From BOKV01 sp049289295 (lineage in GTDB: Bacteria > Pseudomonadota > Alphaproteobacteria > Rhizobiales > Rhizobiaceae): a DNA stretch of 64,000 nucleotides. Of this stretch, positions 16,276-26,746 are shown piece after piece. The notes under the pieces were generated by a model, which had not been told where the DNA came from, searched no databases, and worked only from the letters and a program-made list of their open reading frames with translations. The position numbers were made by a program, and so were the translations under genes. The DNA is taken from NCBI GenBank assembly GCA_049289295.1, contig JBATLL010000016.1, forward strand, positions 62,001 through 126,000, written 5' to 3'. Every line of letters starts with the position of its first letter. Within the stretch, counting starts at the first letter, position 1.

Positions 16276-18648
16276 ATGTTCGATCCAGCGACCAGACGTC
16301 TGCGTTATGGCTATCTCATCACGGGCTTCTTGTCCCTGGCCGTCGTCTCCGCATTCATTGCCTGCCTGCTGCTTTTCAACACGGCCGCCACCGAGATCAG
16401 CCGTGCCTCGCGCGACTTCACCGACCTCGGGCGCAAGGCGTTCAATCTTGCCACAGTCGCGCGCCAGGAGCGAAATTCGACGCGCGCCGAGATCATCGAG
16501 CGGGGCAAGACAAGCCTTGGCATCGAGGTCAGTCAGATCGAGGAACAAATCCAGTCGCTTGAAGCGGATTATGCCGCCATCAACGAGGCGAACACGCGCG
16601 CCGAATGGATCGTCACCTTTGCTACCCGTCTCGGTCTGGTCGAAGTCTCGCATGATGCCTCGCTTTCAAGTTTCGTGCGCAGTTTCAAGGCTGGTGTGAG
16701 CGCGGCTGGCGATTTTGCCGACGAGGTGAATTATGTGCGCGAGGCCAAGAACGCCTCCGCCTTCACAAGCCGCATTGCCGGGCTGCTGGAACTCTACGAG
16801 AGCAACACCACCGCATTTCTGAATGCCGTCAACGCGGTTCTGGCCAATCGGGCAACCCTGCAAAATCAGGTGCTTGCTCGCATTTCCTGGGTCTTTGTCG
16901 CCATTTTCGTCGTGCTGAACCTTGCCACGGTGTTCCTGGTTTTCCGTCCGCTGGAAAATGCCATTTCCCGTTCGTTCGCCGCCCTGGCGCGTGAAACCAG
17001 GCGTGCAGAAGCAGCTGATCGCGCCAAGTCCGAATTCCTCGCCAACATGAGCCACGAAATCAGGACGCCCATGAACGGCGTCATGGGCATGGCCGAACTG
17101 CTGGCGCGCACCGAGCTCGATATCCGTCAGAAGACCTATTGCGAGATCATCGTCAAATCCGGTGCGGCGCTTCTCACGATCATCAACGATATCCTCGACT
17201 TCTCCAAGATCGAGGCCGGTCTGATGGAACTGGATCCCGTTACCTTCAACCTGCGTGATGCCGTTGACGACGTGGCCACGCTCATGTCGGCAAAGGCTTC
17301 GGACAAGGATATAGAACTGGCCGTTCGGGTTGACCCGCAAATTCCGGAGTTCCTGATCGGCGATCTGGGCCGCCTGCGCCAGGTCATGACCAACCTGGTC
17401 GGCAACGCCGTAAAGTTCACCGACATGGGTCATGTGCTTGTCGACGTCAGCGCTGACAGCGCTGCAGATGCTGGGGCGTGGAAAATCACGTTCCGCGTGG
17501 AAGATACCGGCATCGGCATTCCGCCAGACAAGCAGGTTCACATCTTCAGCAAGTTCTCGCAGGCCGACGAAAGCGCCACCCGCAAGCATCAGGGCACAGG
17601 ACTGGGCCTGGCGATCGGCAATTCGCTGGTCGAACTGATGGGTGGCCGCATCACGGTCTCGAGCGAAGAGGGAGTGGGGTCTGTCTTCCAGTTCACCATC
17701 ACGCTTCCGGCTGACGCTAACGCCAAACCGCGCAAACCGGCAGTGATGGATTTTGCCGGTTCGAGAATTCTCATCGTGGATGACAATCAGGTCAACCGCG
17801 CCATCCTGAGCGAACAGATGAATTCATGGCGCTTTGAGAGCGCTGCCGTGGATAGCGGGCCCGAGGCGCTCGCTTTCCTGCGCGCCGCCACCGAGACGGG
17901 CCTGACCATCGATGCAATCGTACTGGACTACCACATGCCCGGCATGAACGGGGCAGATGTTGTCAGGCGGCTGAACCAGGAAACCGGCATCGCCGATACG
18001 CCGATCATCATGCTCACCTCCGTCGACTACCTTGAAAACGGCAAGAGCTTCTCATCGCTGGGAATAGCGGCACAACTGACCAAGCCGGCTCGCTCATCCC
18101 TGTTGTTCGACACGCTCGTCCAGGTGCTGTCAAATGCCAGGCAGGGCATATCGCAACCCGTGGCCAACGCGCTTGCTGCCCTTGCGCAGCAATCCTCACA
18201 ACAGAGCGATGAACCCGAAAACAAGCAACCCGAAGCCAGCACCGCCACGCACGACGCGATTGATTTGCTGGTCGCGGAAGACAATGCCGTCAACCAGATC
18301 GTCATGCGCCAGATACTCGAAGATGCCGGAGTCGATTTTGCCATCGCCAACAACGGTCTCGAAGCCGTTGTCCAGTACCAGAACCGGAAGCCCGCCATCA
18401 TCCTGATGGATGTATCCATGCCGGAAATGAACGGCATCGACGCGACGCGCGAAATCCGCCGCTACGAGCAGGCGAATGGTGGGCATGTCGTCATCATTGG
18501 CGTAACGGCCCATGCCCTTAACGGTGACAGGGAACGCTGCCTTGATGCGGGCATGGACGATTACCTTCCCAAACCCGTCTCGCCTGACCGCCTCATGGAA
18601 AAGATCGACCACTGGATGGTCAAGGCGACGGCGAAAAGGGTAGCGTGA
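16276..18648 (+). CDS. hybrid sensor histidine kinase with two receiver domains
   Basis: With ATG 16276 the protein has 790 residues. Transmembrane helices at about 10-33 and 203-225 bracket an all-helical periplasmic sensor of about 170 residues. The cytoplasmic part has HisKA with His260 in [12 protein letters not shown], HATPase_c with N, G1 and G2 boxes ([28 protein letters not shown]), a first receiver ([10 protein letters not shown], Asp551 in VLDYHMPG) and a second receiver ([10 protein letters not shown], Asp712 in [12 protein letters not shown]). There is no HPt domain or cognate regulator in the window, so phosphate must move to a separate HPt protein. The start is uncertain; TTG 16222 is also open. 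The signal is unknown. Confidence 0.92.
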   Translation: MFDPATRRLRYGYLITGFLSLAVVSAFIACLLLFNTAATEISRASRDFTDLGRKAFNLATVARQERNSTRAEIIERGKTSLGIEVSQIEEQIQSLEADYAAINEANTRAEWIVTFATRLGLVEVSHDASLSSFVRSFKAGVSAAGDFADEVNYVREAKNASAFTSRIAGLLELYESNTTAFLNAVNAVLANRATLQNQVLARISWVFVAIFVVLNLATVFLVFRPLENAISRSFAALARETRRAEAADRAKSEFLANMSHEIRTPMNGVMGMAELLARTELDIRQKTYCEIIVKSGAALLTIINDILDFSKIEAGLMELDPVTFNLRDAVDDVATLMSAKASDKDIELAVRVDPQIPEFLIGDLGRLRQVMTNLVGNAVKFTDMGHVLVDVSADSAADAGAWKITFRVEDTGIGIPPDKQVHIFSKFSQADESATRKHQGTGLGLAIGNSLVELMGGRITVSSEEGVGSVFQFTITLPADANAKPRKPAVMDFAGSRILIVDDNQVNRAILSEQMNSWRFESAAVDSGPEALAFLRAATETGLTIDAIVLDYHMPGMNGADVVRRLNQETGIADTPIIMLTSVDYLENGKSFSSLGIAAQLTKPARSSLLFDTLVQVLSNARQGISQPVANALAALAQQSSQQSDEPENKQPEASTATHDAIDLLVAEDNAVNQIVMRQILEDAGVDFAIANNGLEAVVQYQNRKPAIILMDVSMPEMNGIDATREIRRYEQANGGHVVIIGVTAHALNGDRERCLDAGMDDYLPKPVSPDRLMEKIDHWMVKATAKRVA

Positions 18649-18721
18649 GCGCGCAGCCTGCCTGTTTGCCGGTTGGCTGCATTCGCCAATTCACGCAACC
18701 ACAGCAAGGGGCACTCCGATC

Positions 18722-19930
18722 ATGACCAGGCCGAACCGCTTTTCGCCCGCAACCGTAGCTGTTCACGAAGGCGACGAACCCGATCCGCACACTGGCGCTG
18801 CCGGGCCCTCCATCGGCACATCCTCTACATTCATGGTGCGCGAGAAGGCGGGATTTTCAGCCCATGATCTGGGCGCGGATTCTCCCTTTCTCTATGGCCG
18901 CTGGGGTAACCCCACGGTGGATGGGCTCCAGCGCAAGATGGCCGCACTTGAAGGCACACAGACCGCCTTGTGTTTCGCCTCCGGCATGGCTGCCATGTCC
19001 GCCATCTTCCTGTCGCTGCTTTCCGCAGGCGATCACCTGGTCATTTCCGATGTTTCCTATGCTGGTGTTGCCGAACTTGCCCGCGATACGCTACCCCGCT
19101 TCGGCATCGAGGTCAGCGCCGTCGACATGACCAATCTTGATGCGGTCGAAGCCGCGATGCAGCGCAACACCCGGCTTGTGCATGTCGAAACGCCGGTAAA
19201 TCCGCTGCTGCGCCTCACTGATCTTTCCGCCATATCGGCAATCGCCAAGGCGGCGGGCGCGCTTGTTTCGTGCGATTCGACCTTTGCCACGCCCATTGCA
19301 ACCCGGCCCGCCGAGCATGGCGTAGACCTCGTCATGCACTCGCTCACCAAATATGTCTGCGGGCATGGCGATGCGCTGGGCGGCGTTGTGTGCGGCAGCC
19401 GCGAACTTCTTTCCCGCATCAATGTCGAGTCGGTAATTCATCATGGCGGCGTGCTGTCGCCATTCAACGCGTGGCTGATTGCACGAGGGGCGGGAACGCT
19501 TCCCGTGAGGATGCGGGCGCACGCGGAAAACGCTCTCGCGCTCGCATCGTATCTGGAAAGCCATCCACGTGTCACCAAAGTGCTCTATCCGGGCCTCGCC
19601 AGCCATCCGCAACATGACCTGGCCGTGCGCCAGATGGACAATTTCTCCGGCATGATCGCCTTCCAGGTGGGTTCATCTGCCAACGGCGAAGCGATTGCGG
19701 AACGGATGATGAAGGAATTCGAGGTGATCCATTATGCCGTATCGCTCGGCCATCACCGCTCCCTGTGTTTCTGGATGGATACGGCCGGACTGATGGAAAC
19801 ATCCTTCCGTCTTTCCGCAAGGCAGCTTGAAAGCTACAGGTCCTTTGCGGGTGATGGAATATTCCGGCTTTCTGTCGGTCTGGAGGATCCAGCCGACCTG
19901 ATCCGCGATCTGGACACGGTATTGGGCTGA
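18722..19930 (+). CDS. trans-sulfuration family PLP enzyme (cystathionine lyase/synthase-like)
   Basis: A 402-residue member of the Cys/Met metabolism PLP family (MetB/MetC/MetZ/MdeA). It has the YGRWGNPT segment that holds the phosphate of PLP from the neighbouring subunit, FASGMAAMSA near 84, DSTFATPIATRP near 183 and the PLP Lys210 in SLTKYVCGHGD. Sequence alone does not separate beta-lyase, gamma-synthase or methionine gamma-lyase activity. AAGGGG precedes ATG 18722. It stands between the kinase and an MFS gene on the same strand. Confidence 0.9.
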   Translation: MTRPNRFSPATVAVHEGDEPDPHTGAAGPSIGTSSTFMVREKAGFSAHDLGADSPFLYGRWGNPTVDGLQRKMAALEGTQTALCFASGMAAMSAIFLSLLSAGDHLVISDVSYAGVAELARDTLPRFGIEVSAVDMTNLDAVEAAMQRNTRLVHVETPVNPLLRLTDLSAISAIAKAAGALVSCDSTFATPIATRPAEHGVDLVMHSLTKYVCGHGDALGGVVCGSRELLSRINVESVIHHGGVLSPFNAWLIARGAGTLPVRMRAHAENALALASYLESHPRVTKVLYPGLASHPQHDLAVRQMDNFSGMIAFQVGSSANGEAIAERMMKEFEVIHYAVSLGHHRSLCFWMDTAGLMETSFRLSARQLESYRSFAGDGIFRLSVGLEDPADLIRDLDTVLG

Positions 19931-19976
19931 TTGAGCGCGAAAGCGCGGGGATTGCGGAATAAGCGCTTGCCAGAAT

Positions 19977-20000
19977 CGCCATTGGAGTCAAACAATGGCG
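19977..20000. repeat. perfect 8-bp inverted repeat upstream of the MFS gene
   Basis: CGCCATTG (19977-19984) and CAATGGCG (19993-20000) flank an 8-bp loop; two outer A-T pairs extend the stem across a G-T wobble. There is no T-tract, so this is either an operator or leader structure for the MFS gene, or a weak terminator for the preceding gene. A smaller GCGC-GAAA-GCGC hairpin lies at 19935-19946. Confidence 0.5.
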
Positions 20001-20051
20001 GTTGGTACGGTACTTCGCTGCCACCATTCAAAAACCTGACAGGTCACGGCT

Positions 20052-21257
20052 TTGGTCCAGCGTCGCGTTGCACTTACCGTATACCAACCGGCAAAGGCTG
20101 GCGTGCGTTCCTTTGCCATCCTGGCCGCATTCGAGGCGGCTTCGCGCGCTGTTCTCATCTCCGTCTATCCAGTGCTGATGTATCGCAGTCTTGGCGATGC
20201 CAAGGCCGTTTCCGAATATTACGTGCTGATCGGCCTGGCCTCGCTAGCGGTAGCCCTTTGCTCGCCAATGATGAACCGGCTTGTCCCCCGGCGCTGGCTC
20301 TATACCGTTGGCTGTCTCGGCATGGCGCTGGGTGGTTTGATAGGGCTGCTCGGCGGCTTGCCGCTTGTCCCCGTTGCGGTGCTGATGACCGCCGCCTCGC
20401 TTGTCGTGATGACTGTGTGTTTCAACGCCTATGTCATGGACTATATCGAGCGCAATTCCATGGGCAAAAACGAAACCATGCGACTGCTGTTCAGCGGTGC
20501 CGCATGGTCAATTGGGCCTTTCTTCGGGGTCTGGCTGATGGACAAGCAGCCCGCATTGCCGTTCATCGCTTCGATCGTCCTCGTTCTGTGTGGCCTTGCC
20601 TACTTCTGGTACCTGCGCCTTGGCAACGGCAAGGTCATCACTCGCGCCCGCCGTCCTGCCACCAATCCGCTGGTCTATCTGCCGCGCTTCTTCCGCCAGC
20701 CCTCGCTTGTAACCGGCTGGCTGTTTGCCGTGATCCGCTCGGTAGGGTGGGGCATCTACATCATCTATGTGCCGATTTTCGCGGTTGAATCGGGCCTCAG
20801 CAATCAGCTTGGCGGGCTTACGCTTTCCATCTCCAACGCTTTCCTGTTCCTGGCGCCCTTCATGCTGCGGTTCCTCCAGATGACGAGCGTGCGCATTGCC
20901 CTGACGGCTGCCTTTTCGGCCTGTTCGGTACTGTTCTTTGCCGCTTTCCTGCTGTCGGGTGTGCCGCAGACTGCAATCGCCGTCCTGCTGGCAGCGACCC
21001 TTTTCCTGGTCATGCTGGACGTTGCGGGCGGCTTGCCGTTCCTGCTGACGGTCAAGCCGTCCGAGCGCACCGAGATGGCGGCGGTCTATTCGACCTTCCG
21101 CGATGTTTCCGCCGTGATATCGCCCGCCTTTGCTCGCCTCGTTCTGGTCTTCGCGCCAGTCGCAGGCGTCTTTGCCGCTGGCGGTGCCGCCCTGTTTGTC
21201 TGCGCCCTGATTGCCAGAAGCCTTCATCCCCGCCTTGGTCGCAAGCGCTCCCAATGA
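20052..21257 (+). CDS. MFS-type membrane transporter
   Basis: A roughly 400-residue protein with about twelve hydrophobic segments in two six-helix halves and an N-terminal RRVALTVYQPAKAGVRSF that seems conserved in alphaproteobacterial relatives. It fits the major facilitator superfamily; the substrate is unknown. The only start that keeps this conserved N-terminus is TTG 20052, with an AGG about 8 bp upstream, so a weak start codon is likely. gatB follows 88 bp downstream. Confidence 0.82.
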   Translation: MVQRRVALTVYQPAKAGVRSFAILAAFEAASRAVLISVYPVLMYRSLGDAKAVSEYYVLIGLASLAVALCSPMMNRLVPRRWLYTVGCLGMALGGLIGLLGGLPLVPVAVLMTAASLVVMTVCFNAYVMDYIERNSMGKNETMRLLFSGAAWSIGPFFGVWLMDKQPALPFIASIVLVLCGLAYFWYLRLGNGKVITRARRPATNPLVYLPRFFRQPSLVTGWLFAVIRSVGWGIYIIYVPIFAVESGLSNQLGGLTLSISNAFLFLAPFMLRFLQMTSVRIALTAAFSACSVLFFAAFLLSGVPQTAIAVLLAATLFLVMLDVAGGLPFLLTVKPSERTEMAAVYSTFRDVSAVISPAFARLVLVFAPVAGVFAAGGAALFVCALIARSLHPRLGRKRSQ

Positions 21258-21345
21258 CTTGCGGCTGGCTTGCACGAAATGTGAAGCCAGTTGAAACTGA
21301 TTTGTACTTGCCTTATGCGGTTCGTGATCTCATCCTGGAAATGCA

Positions 21346-22848
21346 ATGACCCTTATCGATACGCGTACCCCCGAACCCAAGCGCTTCATTCCCGGTGCCA
21401 CCGGTGACTGGGAAGTCATCATCGGCATGGAAATCCATGCGCAGGTCAGTTCCAATTCGAAACTGTTTTCCGGTGCCTCGACAGCCTTTGGCGCGGAACA
21501 GAACTCGAATGTCAGCCTCGTCGATGCTGCCATGCCCGGCATGCTTCCCGTTATCAACGAGGAGTGCGTCGCGCAGGCTGTGCGCACCGGCCTTGGCCTC
21601 AAGGCGAAGATCAACAATCGCTCGGTGTTTGACCGCAAGAACTATTTCTATCCAGACCTGCCGCAGGGCTACCAGATCAGCCAGTTCAAGGACCCGATCG
21701 TCGGGGAGGGCAAGGTCATCGTTTCGGTTGGCCCGGACAAGCAGGGCAACTTCGAGGATATCGAAATCGGCATCGAGCGCCTGCATCTGGAACAGGACGC
21801 GGGCAAGTCGATCCACGACCAGCACCCCACCATGAGCTTCGTTGATCTCAACCGGACCGGCGTCGCGCTGATGGAAATCGTCTCCAAGCCCGATCTGCGC
21901 TCTTCGGAAGAGGCGCGGGCCTATGTCACCAAGCTTCGCACAATCCTGCGCTATCTCGGCACATGCGACGGCAACATGGAGCAGGGGTCGCTGCGCGCCG
22001 ACGTCAACGTTTCGGTTCGCAAGCCCGGCGGCGAATTCGGAACGCGCTGCGAGATCAAGAACGTCAACTCCATCCGCTTCATCGGCCAGGCCATCGAGCA
22101 TGAGGCGCGCCGCCAGATCGCGATTCTCGAAGATGGCGGCTCGATCGATCAGGAAACCCGCCTGTTCGATCCGGTTAAAGGGGAAACGCGTTCGATGCGC
22201 TCCAAGGAGGATGCGCATGATTATCGCTATTTCCCCGATCCGGACCTGCTGCCGCTCGAATTCACTCAGGCCTATGTAGACGATCTAGCGCGTCATCTGC
22301 CGGAACTTCCCGATGACAAGAAGGAACGCCTCGTGGCCTCGCTTGGCCTTTCGGCCTACGATGCCTCGATCCTCGTGTCTGACAAGGCGATTGCCGACTA
22401 TTTCGAAGGCGTTGCCGAGGGCCGCGATGGCAAGATGGCTGCCAACTGGGTCATCAACAACTTGCTGGGCAAGTTGAACGAAACCGGAAAAGACATTGAA
22501 TCGACTCCGGTTTCGACCGATCAGCTCGGCGCGATACTGGACCTGATCAAGGCTGGTGACATTTCCGGTTCCATCGCCAAGGAACTGTTCGAGATCGTGT
22601 GGAACGAAGGCGGTGATCCGGCGCGCATTGTCGAGGAACGCGGCATGCGCCAGGTTACCGATACCGGTGCCATCGAAGCTGCCGTTGACGCGGTGATCGC
22701 GGCCAATCCGGACAAGGCTGAGCAGGCGCGCGAAAAGCCGAATCTTGCCGGCTGGTTCGTCGGCCAGGTCATGAAGGCCACGGGTGGCAAGGCCAACCCG
22801 CAGGCCGTGCAGGCACTTGTCAAAGCGAAACTGGGAGTGGAAGGCTAG
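21346..22848 (+). CDS. gatB: Asp-tRNA(Asn)/Glu-tRNA(Gln) amidotransferase subunit B
   Basis: GatB binds the misacylated tRNA and activates its side chain with ATP. The 500-residue protein has the GatB catalytic domain ([11 protein letters not shown] near residue 25, the [17 protein letters not shown] segment near 88, [11 protein letters not shown] near 229) and the C-terminal YqeY-like tail ending in LVKAKLG. It lies 5.7 kb downstream of gatA rather than adjacent. The next gene starts 5 bp after its stop. Confidence 0.97.
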   Translation: MTLIDTRTPEPKRFIPGATGDWEVIIGMEIHAQVSSNSKLFSGASTAFGAEQNSNVSLVDAAMPGMLPVINEECVAQAVRTGLGLKAKINNRSVFDRKNYFYPDLPQGYQISQFKDPIVGEGKVIVSVGPDKQGNFEDIEIGIERLHLEQDAGKSIHDQHPTMSFVDLNRTGVALMEIVSKPDLRSSEEARAYVTKLRTILRYLGTCDGNMEQGSLRADVNVSVRKPGGEFGTRCEIKNVNSIRFIGQAIEHEARRQIAILEDGGSIDQETRLFDPVKGETRSMRSKEDAHDYRYFPDPDLLPLEFTQAYVDDLARHLPELPDDKKERLVASLGLSAYDASILVSDKAIADYFEGVAEGRDGKMAANWVINNLLGKLNETGKDIESTPVSTDQLGAILDLIKAGDISGSIAKELFEIVWNEGGDPARIVEERGMRQVTDTGAIEAAVDAVIAANPDKAEQAREKPNLAGWFVGQVMKATGGKANPQAVQALVKAKLGVEG

Positions 22849-22853
22849 GAGAA

Positions 22854-23342
22854 ATGTGGATCAGGACAGCAATGCGCGATGACCTCGAAACGATCAGCGC
22901 CTTGCTCACCAACACCTGGCATGACACCTACGACACGATCTACGGCCGCGAGAAGGTCGAGGAACTGACCAGGGCATGGCATTCCGTCGAGGCGCTGGGT
23001 AAGCGCCTTACGCGACCGCGTTCGGAATTCATCGTCTGCGATGACGGAGCCGATATTGCCGGTGTCGCCTTTGTCAGCCAGTCCGATCCCCAGTCCTCCA
23101 TGCTCCACCAGCTCTATGTCCATCCCACGATGCAGGGGCGGGGTGTTGGCAACATGCTGCTTGTCGAATCCGAAGCCGCCTTTCCAGACGTGCGCCGCAT
23201 CCGGCTTGAAGTGGAGGAAGCCAATACCCGCGCGATCCGCTTTTACGAAAAGAACAGTTTCGTGCGTATTGCAACCACGCCCGACTGCGGCGTCAAGGGT
23301 TCGGGCATCGCGGCGCTGATCATGGAAAAAGCCTTCTGGTAG
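22854..23342 (+). CDS. GNAT family N-acetyltransferase
   Basis: A 162-residue acetyltransferase with the A-motif LHQLYVHPTMQGRGVGNMLL (near residue 83) and the C-terminal NTRAIRFYEKNSF motif. The substrate is unknown. AGGAGAA lies within the end of gatB, 5 bp from the start, so the two genes are probably cotranscribed. It is not closely similar to the other acetyltransferase at 13697 beyond the family motifs. Confidence 0.9.
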   Translation: MWIRTAMRDDLETISALLTNTWHDTYDTIYGREKVEELTRAWHSVEALGKRLTRPRSEFIVCDDGADIAGVAFVSQSDPQSSMLHQLYVHPTMQGRGVGNMLLVESEAAFPDVRRIRLEVEEANTRAIRFYEKNSFVRIATTPDCGVKGSGIAALIMEKAFW

Positions 23343-23410
23343 ACCCACTACAGGCATTTTCATCTGTGATTTTCTCGATTCTCCTCTCCAGAACGCTATC
23401 CTTCGTTCAA

Positions 23411-23439
23411 TTGTCACCCAAATCATGCAAATGTAGCAT
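23411..23439 (+). promoter_or_regulatory. candidate sigma-70 promoter for glutamate dehydrogenase
   Basis: TTGTCA (23411-23416) and TAGCAT (23434-23439) are 17 bp apart and lie about 60 bp before the start codon at 23499. Both hexamers keep the most important positions. Confidence 0.55.
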
Positions 23440-23498
23440 CGGCCGGGGATTTTTCCTGAACACCCGGCGGCAATGAACTGGTGTGACGGGAGGAATGC

Positions 23499-24926
23499 AT
23501 GAACCAACACCTGAAGGAACCGGGATTTCGTGACAGCGTAAACCGGCTGTTTGACCGCGCCGTCCAGCACATGAACCTCTCGCCCGGCCTGGTGGAAAAG
23601 ATCCGGGTCGTAAACTCCACCTACATCGTGCGTTTCGGCGTCAAGCTTCGCGGCGACATTCACACCTTCACCGGCTATCGCTCGGTTCATTCGGAGCATG
23701 CCGAACCGGTCAAGGGCGGCATCCGCTACGCCATGTCAGTGGATCAGGATGAAGTCGAGGCGCTGGCAGCGCTCATGACCTACAAATGCGCGCTCGTTGA
23801 AGTTCCCTTCGGTGGCTCCAAGGGCGGCCTGCGCATCGATCCGCGCGAATGGGAGCCCGATGAACTGGAGCGCATCACGCGCCGCTTTGCCTATGAACTA
23901 ATCAAGCGCGACCTCATTCATCCATCCCAGAACGTACCTGCGCCCGACATGGGCACAGGCGAGCGCGAAATGGCGTGGATTGCCGACCAGTATCACCGCA
24001 TGGCCACCACTGACATCAATGCGCGCGCCTGCGTCACCGGCAAGCCGCTCAACGCGGGCGGCATTCGCGGACGTACCGAGGCGACGGGCAGGGGTGTCCA
24101 ATATGCCCTGCAGGAATTCTTCCGCCACCCCGAAGACATGAAGGTCGCCGACATGTCGGGTGATCTGTCCGGCAAGCGCATCATTGTGCAGGGCCTTGGC
24201 AATGTGGGTTTCCACGCCGCCAAGTTCCTGTCGGAAGAGGACGAGTCGAAAATCATCGCCGTCATCGAATATAACGGTTCGCTCTTCAACGCCGACGGCA
24301 TCAATATCGAGGAAGCCAAGTCCTGGATGTCGCGCCACGGTTCCTTCGAGGGCTTTGCCGGCGGCACCTTCGTCGAAGGCGGTGCGCATCTGCTGGAGGA
24401 GGAATGCGACATCCTCATTCCAGCCGCCATGGAAAGCGTCATCAATCTCGGCAATGCCGACAGGATCAAGGCCAAGCTGATCATCGAGGCAGCGAACGGG
24501 CCAGTCACGGCAGGTGCTGACGAAATCCTGCGCAAGAAGGGCGTGGTCATCATACCGGACATGTATGCCAATGCCGGCGGTGTCACCGTTTCCTATTTCG
24601 AGTGGGTCAAGAATCTTTCCCACATTCGCTTCGGGCGCATGCAACGCCGCGAAGAGGAAGCACGCCATCGCTTGCTGATTGACGAGCTTGAGCGCACCGG
24701 CAATGTCAAATTCTCCGAAAAGTTCAAGACACGCTTCGTGTCAGGAGCCGACGAACTGGCACTGGTGCGTTCCGGTCTCGACGACACGATGCGCGGTGCC
24801 TATGGCCAGATGCGGGAATTGTGGCATGAGAAACGCCAGTCGGTGCCGGACTTCGATCTGCGCACGGCAGCCTACATGATCTCGATTGGCAGGGTCGCCG
24901 ACAGTTACCGCACCCTCGGACTGTGA
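23499..24926 (+). CDS. glutamate dehydrogenase (Glu/Leu/Phe/Val dehydrogenase family)
   Basis: The 475-residue enzyme should interconvert glutamate and 2-oxoglutarate plus ammonia in the cytoplasm. It has KGGIRY near residue 72, the catalytic region VEVPFGGSKGGLRID near 105, PAPDMGTGEREMAWI near 147 and the Rossmann motif GLGNVGFHAA near 231. The length and N-terminus fit the shorter hexameric class, not the 180-kDa form. Cofactor preference cannot be read with confidence. GGGAGGA precedes ATG 23499 and a candidate promoter lies just upstream, so it is probably a single-gene unit ending in the shared hairpin at 24935. Confidence 0.94.
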   Translation: MNQHLKEPGFRDSVNRLFDRAVQHMNLSPGLVEKIRVVNSTYIVRFGVKLRGDIHTFTGYRSVHSEHAEPVKGGIRYAMSVDQDEVEALAALMTYKCALVEVPFGGSKGGLRIDPREWEPDELERITRRFAYELIKRDLIHPSQNVPAPDMGTGEREMAWIADQYHRMATTDINARACVTGKPLNAGGIRGRTEATGRGVQYALQEFFRHPEDMKVADMSGDLSGKRIIVQGLGNVGFHAAKFLSEEDESKIIAVIEYNGSLFNADGINIEEAKSWMSRHGSFEGFAGGTFVEGGAHLLEEECDILIPAAMESVINLGNADRIKAKLIIEAANGPVTAGADEILRKKGVVIIPDMYANAGGVTVSYFEWVKNLSHIRFGRMQRREEEARHRLLIDELERTGNVKFSEKFKTRFVSGADELALVRSGLDDTMRGAYGQMRELWHEKRQSVPDFDLRTAAYMISIGRVADSYRTLGL

Positions 24927-24934
24927 CAGGAAAC

Positions 24935-24957
24935 GGCGGCGGCCTCAGGCCGTCGCC
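24935..24957. terminator. hairpin between convergent glutamate dehydrogenase and MFS genes
   Basis: A 10-bp stem (GGCGGCGGCC / GGCCGTCGCC, one G-T wobble) closes a TCA loop. It starts 9 bp after the dehydrogenase stop and overlaps the MFS stop at 24945. T-tracts are short on both sides (GTTT on the minus strand), so it may act as a weak bidirectional terminator. Confidence 0.5.
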
Positions 24958-26156
24958 AGCCTCTGCCTGGTGCGGGCCAGCACATAAACCATGATGGCAA
25001 TGTTCAGCAGGTTCCAGGCAATGCCGTTAATGAAGGCTGCCTGGTAGGAGCCTGTCAGGTCATAGATCCAGCCTGAAAGCCAGCCGCCGAAAGCCATGCC
25101 GACAACCGTTGCGGTGATGACAAGACCCACGCGTTGCCCCGCCTCGCGTGCGGGCAGGTACTCGCGCACGATAATGGCGTAGCTGGGCACAATGCCGCCC
25201 TGCGACAGGCCGAAGACAAACGACACGATGTAAAGCGACATCAGCCCGTCGAACGGCAGGTAGAGGAACAGCGCCAGGCATTGCAGCACGGAGCCAATCA
25301 GCAATGTCTTCACGCCGCCAATGTAATCGGCAATGAAGCCTGAGAGCAGTCGGCTGACAATACCTGCCCCAAGCATGGTGGACAGCATCTGCGCGCCCGC
25401 CGTCACGCCATAGCCAAGGTCGAAACAGTAGGCGACGATATGAACCTGCGGCATCGACATCGCCACGCAGCAGCTGAGCCCGGCAACAGCAAGCATGATC
25501 TGCAGGGTCCGCGGTGAAAGGTCGATGCTGCGCGAGCGCGCGCCCATTGCAACGCCGCTGCCATGGGCTTCGATATTGGCGCGCCTGCGAAGCATCAACG
25601 CCAGCGGAATGATCCCGCAAATGCATATCACGGCGATGGTAAGAAAGGCTGCCCGCCAGCCCTGTTCGGCGATGATGCCCTTGAGAAAAAGCGGCCAGAT
25701 CGCGCCGGCCAGATAGTTGCCAGCCGCCGCTGCCGCTACCGCAATGCCACGTCGTCTGGAAAACCAGTGCGACACGTCGGCAATGAGCGGAGCAAAGCCA
25801 GCCGCGGTGGCAAAACCCACCATGAACTGAAGCAGCGCAAACAGCCAGATGGAATGGGTATGGGCGCCAAGCGCGAAGCTGGAGGCAAGCATCACCGCGC
25901 AGACACACAGGACCGGCGTAATTCCGTACCGGTCAACCAGCCTGCCAAGCACGATGTTCCCGGCAGCAAAGCCCGCCATCACGGCTGTATAGGCCATTGA
26001 AACATCCGCACGCTCGACGGCAAACTCGCGCTGGACCGCCGGAAGCACCAGAATCGCTGCCCACATGCCCACATTGGTCAGCGTTGCCGCAGCCACCGAA
26101 ATGGCAAGCCGCATCCAGGCATAACCGCTGTCGGTTTCGCTCGTACCAGTGTTCAT
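24945..26156 (-). CDS. MFS transporter
   Basis: A 403-residue protein with about twelve transmembrane segments and MFS signatures such as NIVLGRLVDRYG between helices 2 and 3 and GRLSGFIADYIGG-like residues in the second half. It resembles monocarboxylate/oxalate-formate-type transporters, but the substrate is unproven. ATG 26156 is preferred because the protein then begins shortly before the first helix; two upstream in-frame ATGs (26204, 26249) give hydrophilic extensions and no ribosome site is clear for any of them. It diverges from the NDUFA12-like gene. Confidence 0.85.
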   Translation of the reverse strand: MNTGTSETDSGYAWMRLAISVAAATLTNVGMWAAILVLPAVQREFAVERADVSMAYTAVMAGFAAGNIVLGRLVDRYGITPVLCVCAVMLASSFALGAHTHSIWLFALLQFMVGFATAAGFAPLIADVSHWFSRRRGIAVAAAAAGNYLAGAIWPLFLKGIIAEQGWRAAFLTIAVICICGIIPLALMLRRRANIEAHGSGVAMGARSRSIDLSPRTLQIMLAVAGLSCCVAMSMPQVHIVAYCFDLGYGVTAGAQMLSTMLGAGIVSRLLSGFIADYIGGVKTLLIGSVLQCLALFLYLPFDGLMSLYIVSFVFGLSQGGIVPSYAIIVREYLPAREAGQRVGLVITATVVGMAFGGWLSGWIYDLTGSYQAAFINGIAWNLLNIAIMVYVLARTRQRLATA

Positions 26157-26316
26157 GGGCGGGGCGCTTTCTTCCGTCGTTTCACGCCACCTTATATGCG
26201 CCATTCTGCTCGTGATAGAGCCAGTTGCGGCAATTGTCCGGCTGGACATTCAGCAGCCAAGCGTTCATAAACCGCGAAACGGGCACCGCCTTGCCCCCTT
26301 GTACGGATCGACAAGC

Positions 26317-26691
26317 ATGAAGACTCTTCTGCAGCTTTTCACCTGGTGGAACGGAACGACGCTGGGAACACGTTTTTACACTTGGCGCAAGGGCACCCGC
26401 GTGGGCGAGGACCAGTTCGGCAACGTCTATTACAAGGGCAAGGATGGGCGGCGCTGGGTTCAGTACAATGGCGTCGCAGAGGCCTCCGCCATTCCGCCGG
26501 GCTGGCACGGCTGGATGCATCATCGCACCGACGTCGCGCCGGTTGACGAACAGTATCATGCCCATGAATGGGAAAAGCCGCATCGGCCCAATCCGACCGG
26601 AACACCGAACGCCTATTTCCCCAAGGGATCGATGGCAAATCGCGAAAGCAGGCCGGAAGTCAGCGGCGATTACGAGCCGTGGCGTCCCTGA
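26317..26691 (+). CDS. NADH:ubiquinone oxidoreductase subunit NDUFA12-like protein
   Basis: A 124-residue protein beginning MKTLLQLFTWWNGTTLGTRF, with GEDQFGNVYYKGKDGRRWVQY near residue 35, HGWMHHRTD near 65 and the conserved NPTGTPNAYFPKG and YEPWRP tail. These are the marks of the NDUFA12/B17.2 supernumerary subunit of complex I, which alphaproteobacteria share with mitochondria. An upstream open frame from 26149 overlaps the MFS start and lacks similarity, so ATG 26317 is used. Confidence 0.92.
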   Translation: MKTLLQLFTWWNGTTLGTRFYTWRKGTRVGEDQFGNVYYKGKDGRRWVQYNGVAEASAIPPGWHGWMHHRTDVAPVDEQYHAHEWEKPHRPNPTGTPNAYFPKGSMANRESRPEVSGDYEPWRP

Positions 26692-26746
26692 CCTGTGGGC
26701 TGACTGACGGGCTTGCGGCACCTGCCGCCTAGCGCGGGGAGGGGTG

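Noticed and set aside
18652..18680. GCAGCC/GGCTGC hairpin after the histidine kinase as a terminator
   Set aside because: Only 6 bp with a 16-base loop and no T-tract.
21313..22218. A 301-codon minus-strand open frame opposite gatB
   Set aside because: Shadow frame of gatB with biased composition and no similarity I can recognise.
22845..23699. A 284-codon minus-strand frame across the acetyltransferase and glutamate dehydrogenase start
   Set aside because: It covers the glutamate dehydrogenase promoter and is antisense to two real genes.
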